Assembly (NCBI RefSeq): GCF_963975745.1
Contig: NZ_CAXBIB010000002.1
Location: forward strand, 62,001-126,000
DNA length: 64,000 nt
Direction: 5' to 3'
DNA from: Parvibaculum sp963975745
GTDB lineage: Bacteria > Pseudomonadota > Alphaproteobacteria > Parvibaculales > Parvibaculaceae
Shown: positions 58,425 to 64,000 of the stretch, piece after piece
How positions within the stretch are numbered: position 1 is the stretch's first letter
Layout: every line of letters begins with the position of its first letter
The notes under the pieces: model-generated
Database searches by the model: none
What the model was told of the DNA's origin: nothing
The model's input: only the letters and a program-made list of their open reading frames with translations
Position numbers and translations under genes: made by a program

Positions 58425-60215
58425 TCAGAACTGGTAGGTAATGCGGAATGCCAGTTCGTCTGCCCAGTCGATCGTGCTGATGATGTCGTCATTGCCGCCG
58501 TCGCTCAGTGCGACATTGGCAAACACTTCTGCCGTCCATGCCTCATTGGGCTTCCACTTGAGACCCGGCTGGATCAGCGCCCCTCCATTCAGATCGTAGA
58601 CAACCGACATATCGGCTCGCCAGATCAGATTCGGGAATGGCTGCTGAAAGGCAAAGGCGACAGCATTGAACGAACTCTCGCCGGACGGCAATCCGCTGGT
58701 TCGCGCTCCGCTCGCCCCCATACCACTCAAATGTCGGCCGAACAGATCGCTTTCAGACTTGTGCAGATACTGGAGCACCATGAATGTCGCGGGGAACTCC
58801 TGCGTAAAGCGGTGATATTTCTCGAAGACCAGCGAGGCAACATACTCGTCTTCCTCGATCAGGCTGCGGCTTAGATCGGGGCTGGTAAACTTCTTGTTTG
58901 GCGTATAGGTGAATTCGCTGCGGATCACCAATTGGTCGAGGAATGAATCCGGACCGGCCTTGACGATGTAGTTTGCGCCAATGCCAAAGATATTCTCCCG
59001 CGGGTAGATTCGTGTGATGTGACCGCGCAAGGGACTGAGCTGGAAAAAGAGATCCAGCTCGGATGCCGCCAGTGCCTGATTGGGCATGGGTACGGCGCCG
59101 AGGAGAGCCGTCGCCGGAAACTCGTTGATCGCCGCGTTGAAGCCGGTCAGGCCGTTCAGGCGCGCCATGCCGGCATAGTTGAACCACTCCGCCGCCGAAT
59201 AAACGCCAGTGGAGCTTACTTCAAACGGCGTCATGGCCAGAACGGCACCGCTCCCCGGCAGACCCGGGATATCGCGATTGACGCCGGATTCCGTCCAATG
59301 AAACACACCATCGGGATTACGGCGGTTGACAGCGATGAACTGCAACGCGACATCGCCCAGCTGCGCCTGCACGCGCGTGCCGGCATTCATCGCACCCTTG
59401 GCGTCCTCGAACCCCTCCTCCTGGTGGATCGTGAACTGCGACGGAATCACGTTGTAGGGCGTATCCGGGTTTGCCAGAATCGACGGATTAAAAAGCTGTG
59501 TGAAAGCCTCGATCTCGAGATCGTTCGAGACGCGATAGGAGCCACGTACACCTGGTGACGAAACACGCTCGTCAGCAAATTCCTCGGCGACGAGATCGAG
59601 AAGCAGATGCCGGCGCAGATCGAGTCCGTTGGGCACGTCGAGCACACGGAAGAATAATGACTCGCCCCAAGCGATCTGCTGATTGCCGAACCGAACCCAA
59701 AGCGGACCGTCGGAATAGTCGAGATAGAAGGCCGGCAAATCGACCATGTAGTTCTTGCCGTTGACTTCGAACAAGGTCGCCCGGTCGCCGCCCCAGAACG
59801 GCGTGGCAAAGAATTCCGGATCGCCGTAGCTGTCGAATACATCCGGCTGGAAATAGCCGCGCAGACGGGCAAAACCTGTCCAGTTCTGATTCAGACTCGC
59901 CTGGAAATCGACCTCAAGCCGGGTAGCCATCAGATTGAGGTCGTTGTCGGCCCCTGCGATGGGACGCGTCGTTGTCGAGACGAAGCCACCCGGCAACGGC
60001 GTCGAGTCCTGCGTCACGGTTACACCGTTATACAGGTTGCCCCTTTGATTGAATGGATTCTCTTCGTCCGTCAGCTTGATCGCCGGCTCCTGACGGATAA
60101 AGCCCTGGACGTTAAAATCGACGGCACCTGCCTCTTGCACAAACGAGACCACACCGAATGTCAGCGCCGCGCAAGTCAGAAGCGCTCCCACGGCCGAGAT
60201 AGGTTTACGAGACAT
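58425..60215 (-). CDS. DUF1302 family outer-membrane protein
   Basis: 596 aa. A signal peptide (SRKPISAVGALLTCAALTFG, cleaved after QEAGA) is followed by a beta-rich body. QQIAWGESLFFRVLDVPNGLDLRRH is the DUF1302 signature. The C-terminus AFRITYQF ends with Phe, as in outer-membrane beta-barrels. It probably forms a barrel for hydrophobic compounds, by analogy with porin-like relatives. ATG at 60215 follows GGAGGGGAG. It is encoded between the YCF48-like and DUF1329-A genes. Confidence 0.85.
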   Translation of the reverse strand: MSRKPISAVGALLTCAALTFGVVSFVQEAGAVDFNVQGFIRQEPAIKLTDEENPFNQRGNLYNGVTVTQDSTPLPGGFVSTTTRPIAGADNDLNLMATRLEVDFQASLNQNWTGFARLRGYFQPDVFDSYGDPEFFATPFWGGDRATLFEVNGKNYMVDLPAFYLDYSDGPLWVRFGNQQIAWGESLFFRVLDVPNGLDLRRHLLLDLVAEEFADERVSSPGVRGSYRVSNDLEIEAFTQLFNPSILANPDTPYNVIPSQFTIHQEEGFEDAKGAMNAGTRVQAQLGDVALQFIAVNRRNPDGVFHWTESGVNRDIPGLPGSGAVLAMTPFEVSSTGVYSAAEWFNYAGMARLNGLTGFNAAINEFPATALLGAVPMPNQALAASELDLFFQLSPLRGHITRIYPRENIFGIGANYIVKAGPDSFLDQLVIRSEFTYTPNKKFTSPDLSRSLIEEDEYVASLVFEKYHRFTQEFPATFMVLQYLHKSESDLFGRHLSGMGASGARTSGLPSGESSFNAVAFAFQQPFPNLIWRADMSVVYDLNGGALIQPGLKWKPNEAWTAEVFANVALSDGGNDDIISTIDWADELAFRITYQF

Positions 60216-60279
60216 CTTCTCCCCTCCCTTGGATAATCCGAACCCGTCGGAACCAGAAACCATCAAGCCGACCAGCGGC

Positions 60280-61224
60280 TCACTCCCGTATTTCCAAAAT
60301 TCTGCCGCGATGCCCGACAATGATGCGTGTGTCACGACCCGGCGGCGAAGCAACGGCCTGATACCAGGCCGTATCGACATCGCCTGACGTCAAGGCCCTC
60401 CATGAGAGTCCTCCGTCGCGGCTGGCATAGGCACCTCGGATCCCGACGGTCAGAGCCTGCTCGCCCGACAACCAGACTCCGAGCAGATTTGTTTCACCCA
60501 ACGGCGCCATGCGCCGCCAACTCGCGCCGTCATTGTCGGTACGAAGAACAAGCCCGTTCTGGCCAATCGCCAGCCCGGCCCCTTTTTCGTTGAACGTGAA
60601 ATCAAAGATGGAGGCATCGCCCTTGTGCGCGACCTTCCACGTCTCTCCACGGTCGTTCGACCGCAGCACCAGCCCGAACTCGCCGCCGACGGTGATCGTA
60701 CTACCGGTCACATGTACGGCGTAAAAATGCGGCTCAAGGAAGTCGCCAAGGATCGCTGTCCAATCCAGCGTGACGGGCGACCAGTTCTCGCCGTCGTCGT
60801 GCGATATCAGAATGGATCCGAAGGCACCGGCAACGACCACCGTTCCACCCGGGCCGAGCGCGACGGCAAAAAGACGTTCTTCTGTTCCGCTGTCGAGCAG
60901 TGTCCAGCCTTGGGTCGTCGACCTGAATATCTTGCCGGACTGACCGACGATGTAGCGTCGGCTGCCATTTGTGGCCACGCCCAGCAAAGCCAGTTCGGTA
61001 TCCGGTCGGACGGAATGCGTCCAGCTCCTGCCGCCATCTGTGGTTTCCATCACCACGCCGCGACTGCCGACGGCGAGACCACGCGCACCGTCGAACACAA
61101 TGTCAAACAAGGCATCATGCGATGTGCCTTGATGGCGCACCACCGGACCGACGTCCGCTGCGGCGGCCATGGTGGCGGTCGGGGCGAGGACGAGGGCCAG
61201 AAATATGAAAACGGAAAGCTTCAA
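60280..61224 (-). CDS. YCF48-like beta-propeller protein
   Basis: 314 aa. A signal peptide (KLSVFIFLALVLAPTATMA) is followed by six or seven repeats resembling BNR/YCF48 blades. Examples are GSRGVVMETTDGGRSW, GQSGKIFRSTTQGWTL, GEFGLVLRSNDRGETW and GQNGLVLRTDNDGASW. YCF48 assists assembly in photosystem II, but bacterial relatives with DUF1302/DUF1329/RND neighbours have no such link. I infer a periplasmic assembly or scaffold part. The 60216-60279 gap holds no gene. Confidence 0.85.
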   Translation of the reverse strand: MKLSVFIFLALVLAPTATMAAAADVGPVVRHQGTSHDALFDIVFDGARGLAVGSRGVVMETTDGGRSWTHSVRPDTELALLGVATNGSRRYIVGQSGKIFRSTTQGWTLLDSGTEERLFAVALGPGGTVVVAGAFGSILISHDDGENWSPVTLDWTAILGDFLEPHFYAVHVTGSTITVGGEFGLVLRSNDRGETWKVAHKGDASIFDFTFNEKGAGLAIGQNGLVLRTDNDGASWRRMAPLGETNLLGVWLSGEQALTVGIRGAYASRDGGLSWRALTSGDVDTAWYQAVASPPGRDTRIIVGHRGRILEIRE

Positions 61225-61246
61225 AACAGCTCCTCCCAGAGCAGCA

Positions 61247-61277
61247 GCGGCGCCGAAGCTGATAGCTTCGGCGCCGC
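61247..61277. terminator. Perfect 14-bp hairpin between DUF1329-B and YCF48-like genes
   Basis: GCGGCGCCGAAGCT at 61247-61260 and its exact complement at 61264-61277 enclose a 3-nt loop. On the minus strand it lies just after the DUF1329-B stop, without a U-tract. A run of T exists only on the plus strand (61283-61287), where no gene precedes it. It may mark an internal processing or stabilising site in the operon. Confidence 0.5.
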
Positions 61278-61285
61278 GCCAATTT

Positions 61286-62665
61286 TTATGTACCGAAGCG
61301 ACGAATGGCTTGAGCCGTCAAATACCGGTCGTAGATGCTCGGACCAATGTTGTATTCGGGTCCAAAGCCACCGGTGATCTGCTTCGCCTGCACAAAGCGG
61401 CTCATACGGTTCGACTGCACGTCATGGCTGTGCACATGCGTCCATGACCAGAGCGGATGACCGCCATCCATGAACGTTGTGTCCCCGTCCTTGTACTGAC
61501 TGAAGGCAGGCTCGAAGGATTTCCAGATCTCGCCACGCCGGTCATAGGTCAGGTACGACACGAACATCATGTTGCGCATGTCGATATAGACACGCTTCTT
61601 TCCGACCGGTGCGCGCGGATACCCGATGGGCTCGGCCTCTACCACCAGCACTTCGGGGATCAGCTCCTTGTAATCTTCAAAGAATGTCTGTCCATTCGGA
61701 CCGCCATGGACCTCGCGTTCCCAATTGGCGTTCGTCTTGCCCGTCCAGTTGCCCGAAACCGCACCGAGATGCGGCTTCGTCCCGATGACCTTGTAGTTGC
61801 CCCAGGTAAGCATTGGATCGCCGGCCGCCCAGGCATCAGACAGGAAGATCGTGATGCCGGGGACAAGCGGCTCGAAGCGCTGGTTGGTCGGGAAATTGCG
61901 CACACGCTTGAAAGCGGGCAGATAGCCCAGAAGATCCGGGAATTTGCGTTGATCGTAATACCAGGTGTTGAGAAATGCCGTTCCCCGCGCATCGGTCGGC
62001 GAGGTGAACCACACTGCCTGGTAACGCAGCTTGTCTTCGTCGCCGGCCTGATAGGGCGAGGACTTGTTGACGAGGCCGGTCGTGTTCTGCTCGGCCCAGA
62101 CGAAATCATATTGGTAGGACAAGGTGCCTGACGGCGAGATGTCCCAGTCACGCACTGCATAGACCGACTCGTCGTGCCGACCCCATGACAGCGTCAGATT
62201 GTAGAAGGCCTCCTCGCCCGTCTGGGCATTCGGAAATGGATTGCCGCCAATCCATGGCTTGCCGTCGTCCGTGACGACATTGCCATCGGAATCGAAGCGC
62301 GCGCGGCCGGCGTTGCGGAGCGTCGCCTCAAGATACTCGTGCGGAAAGAGCTTCGTCACATCGCGCGTCGTTTCGACGATGTTGATCCGTCGACCCATTT
62401 CCTTGACCTGCCGATAGGCGATCGGATCGAGCAGATCCTTCACGACATCGACATTGTCGGCCGTGATGACATCGCCGGGCTTCACCTGCCCTTTGGTGTA
62501 CATCTCGATCGAGAGCAGCTCGTCGGGATATGCCTTGTCGATCGTGCCCGACTTCGCAATCTCCGGCCAAAGCGGAGACAGCACGCCGGCCGTTGCAATC
62601 CCCTTCAGGGACTTCTCCATGAAAGTCCGGCGCGAGAACTCTCTGTCATATTTCCGAATTCGCAT
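61286..62665 (-). CDS. DUF1329 family protein with Tat signal, copy B
   Basis: 459 aa. SRRTFMEKSLKGIATAGV at the N-terminus is a twin-arginine signal. The body contains YPDELLSIEMYTKG, WIGGNPFPNAQTG, SWGRHDESVYA, LSDAWAAGDPMLTWGNY and WSWTHVHSHDVQSNR, aligned collinearly with copy A. It follows the RND permease gene on the same strand after 42 bp, and is separated from YCF48 by a strong hairpin. It is likely a periplasmic carrier that works with the permease. Confidence 0.86.
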   Translation of the reverse strand: MRIRKYDREFSRRTFMEKSLKGIATAGVLSPLWPEIAKSGTIDKAYPDELLSIEMYTKGQVKPGDVITADNVDVVKDLLDPIAYRQVKEMGRRINIVETTRDVTKLFPHEYLEATLRNAGRARFDSDGNVVTDDGKPWIGGNPFPNAQTGEEAFYNLTLSWGRHDESVYAVRDWDISPSGTLSYQYDFVWAEQNTTGLVNKSSPYQAGDEDKLRYQAVWFTSPTDARGTAFLNTWYYDQRKFPDLLGYLPAFKRVRNFPTNQRFEPLVPGITIFLSDAWAAGDPMLTWGNYKVIGTKPHLGAVSGNWTGKTNANWEREVHGGPNGQTFFEDYKELIPEVLVVEAEPIGYPRAPVGKKRVYIDMRNMMFVSYLTYDRRGEIWKSFEPAFSQYKDGDTTFMDGGHPLWSWTHVHSHDVQSNRMSRFVQAKQITGGFGPEYNIGPSIYDRYLTAQAIRRFGT

Positions 62666-62707
62666 TTCCTTCCTCCTCCCAGTAGGACAGGAACCCTCCA
62701 ACCCCGA

Positions 62708-64000
62708 TCAGGGCCGGACCGGGGCCATCTCGTTCAAATCAATCTCCGGATGTCTGATCGCCTCGGCAGCCTTTGCGCGGGGCGCCGCAGCTCTGTTATC
62801 GGCCTCGGCCGACAGGGCCGAGAGATCGATGCCTTCGCTCACGAGCAACTTCTTGGAATCGATGAATCGCGGACGGATCAGCCACACCAGCAGCGGCACC
62901 ACGATCAGCGCAATGACCATGTTGATCAGCATGACCATCACCAGCAACAGGCCCATGTCGGCCAGGAACTTCAGCTCTGAAAGGAAGTACCAAGGCATGA
63001 TGCCGATCAGAACGATGGTTGCGGTGAAGAAGATCGCCTTGCCGGTCGTCGTCACGGCCGTCAGGATCGCGGCAGCCATGTCCTTGCGCATCTGGTATTC
63101 TTCGTAGATACGGCTCAGCAGATAGATGCCGTAGTCAATGCCCACGCCAACGCCAATGGCGGCAATCGGCAATGTGTTGACATCGAGGCCGATGCCCATT
63201 TCGGTCATCACCGCACCGAGCAACAGGTTCGACAGGTTGACCGGGATCAACAGCAGGACGCCGGCTACAACGGAGCGATAGGCAAGGCTGCAGGTGATCA
63301 GAATGACAACGTTCAGCAGACCCAGAATGACCCATTGATAGGTGTCGACGGTGTCATTGATCGACTGCTGCAAGGCAATGGTGCCGCTGCCCAGACGTAT
63401 ACGGAAATCGTCATACTCCGTTCCGATGATCTCCAGTGCGGCACGCGCCTGATACAACGCTTCATCCACCGTTCCCTGCTTGTTGTCCTTGTACCAAAGC
63501 GACACCGTTCCATTGCGTTGTTCGAAATCGGCAACATGCAGGAACGCCTTCGGCCCTGTTCCGACCATCAGCGCACCAGCCGCCGCGTTGACGGCTGCAT
63601 CGTCGTGATCCAGCGGCGCCCATTTCGGGTTGCCGCCGCTGAAAAGCCTGCTGGCCTCCGGTAGATAGTCGGCGAAAGAGAGCGAGGCTTCGGGTGGATT
63701 TGGCTGGCTCTCGAGCAGATGCTGCAGGCGCTGCATTGTCAGTACCGTTTCCGCCTTGCGCACGACACGATCGAGACTGTCGGGCGATTTGGATTCGAAA
63801 ACGATTTCGAGTGTGTTCAGACCGGGAAAATGACTGTTGATATTGGCGACAGCGACGTTGAACTCGGAATGCTCCCATAGAAGATTGCTTCCTTCGACAG
63901 GATTTCCGATCTTGATATCGAGCACCTTGTTGAAGCTGATGACTGCGAGGGTCGCGACTCCAATGGCCGTCAGAACCGACATCTTGCCGATGGAGAGACG
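62708..64000 (-). CDS. RND/MMPL family permease, N-terminal part cut by window end
   Basis: At least 430 codons, with the reading frame open to the window edge. About six helices follow a large periplasmic loop. LPIAAIGVGVGIDYGIYLLSRIYEEY contains the conserved membrane Asp of MMPL-type RND pumps. VTTTGKAIFFTATIVLIGIMPWYFLSELKFLADMG is the family block of the last helices. Such permeases export lipids or other hydrophobic compounds using proton force. The first helices and loop lie outside the window. Confidence 0.9.
   Translation of the reverse strand, partial: RLSIGKMSVLTAIGVATLAVISFNKVLDIKIGNPVEGSNLLWEHSEFNVAVANINSHFPGLNTLEIVFESKSPDSLDRVVRKAETVLTMQRLQHLLESQPNPPEASLSFADYLPEASRLFSGGNPKWAPLDHDDAAVNAAAGALMVGTGPKAFLHVADFEQRNGTVSLWYKDNKQGTVDEALYQARAALEIIGTEYDDFRIRLGSGTIALQQSINDTVDTYQWVILGLLNVVILITCSLAYRSVVAGVLLLIPVNLSNLLLGAVMTEMGIGLDVNTLPIAAIGVGVGIDYGIYLLSRIYEEYQMRKDMAAAILTAVTTTGKAIFFTATIVLIGIMPWYFLSELKFLADMGLLLVMVMLINMVIALIVVPLLVWLIRPRFIDSKKLLVSEGIDLSALSAEADNRAAAPRAKAAEAIRHPEIDLNEMAPVRP

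Noticed and set aside
61247..61287. Hairpin plus T-run taken as a plus-strand terminator
   Set aside because: No plus-strand gene lies upstream within reach, and the T-run is on the non-transcribed side for the operon.

Overview
The window is high-GC DNA from an alphaproteobacterium. A Hyphomicrobiales/Parvibaculaceae-like lineage is the best guess, and this is inference only. The clues are the gene order gmk-yicC-mltG-fabF-acpP-fabG-fabD / rpsF-rpsR-rplI / dnaB ... alr-radA-cvpA-purF-SDR / der-bamB-yfgM, two Baeyer-Villiger-type flavin monooxygenases, a cytochrome P450, a TRAP transporter, and REP-like extragenic palindromes. Nearly all identifiable genes are chromosomal. No phage, plasmid, transposase, rRNA or CRISPR array was seen. 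One tRNA (Gln, CUG) is present.

Layout. (1) 1-7.65 kb is a sugar-nucleotide/glycan cluster: glucose-1-phosphate cytidylyltransferase (rfbF), CDP-glucose 4,6-dehydratase (rfbG), an RmlC-like 3,5-epimerase, two zinc-finger SAM methyltransferases of the sugar C-methyltransferase type, an NAD-dependent reductase/epimerase, a CmcI-type methyltransferase cut by the window edge, and a divergent GT2 glycosyltransferase. Together these predict a CDP-linked, probably C-methylated 6-deoxyhexose and its transfer to a surface glycan. (2) 7.67-13.9 kb is a minus-strand fatty-acid and envelope operon (fabD-fabG-acpP-fabF-mltG-yicC-gmk). (3) 14.0-15.7 kb is the ribosomal operon rpsF-rpsR-rplI, with a promoter, a structured leader and a terminator. 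(4) 15.8-19.3 kb holds cfa-type synthase, doxX and dnaB. Upstream of dnaB lies a region of 11-bp direct repeats and DnaA-box-like sites. (5) 19.3-24.5 kb is an accessory insertion between dnaB and alr: a lower-GC PIN-domain gene, a membrane-anchored protein flanked by two copies of a mosaic intergenic repeat, a histidine-kinase remnant and a flavin monooxygenase. (6) 24.6-31.9 kb holds alr, mlaE, mlaF, radA, cvpA, purF and an SDR gene. (7) 31.9-39.5 kb holds der-bamB-yfgM, panB, two tandem paralogous membrane proteins with a TPR protein, and an NTF2-like protein. (8) 39.5-49.8 kb holds a P450 divergent from a MarR-type regulator, then asd, guaA, a TPR protein, an RsmB-like methyltransferase, guaB, rlmE, a Ppx/GppA phosphatase and tRNA-Gln.

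(9) 50.0-64.0 kb is the most unusual part. It holds a second Baeyer-Villiger-type monooxygenase, a complete TRAP transporter (dctP-dctM-dctQ), a PQQ-type sugar dehydrogenase, and a minus-strand module of an RND/MMPL permease (cut by the window end), two Tat-exported DUF1329 paralogues, a YCF48-like propeller and a DUF1302 outer-membrane protein. I read this last module as a candidate trans-envelope system for a hydrophobic substrate, coupled to oxidative catabolism next door. It is the best candidate here for an incompletely described system.
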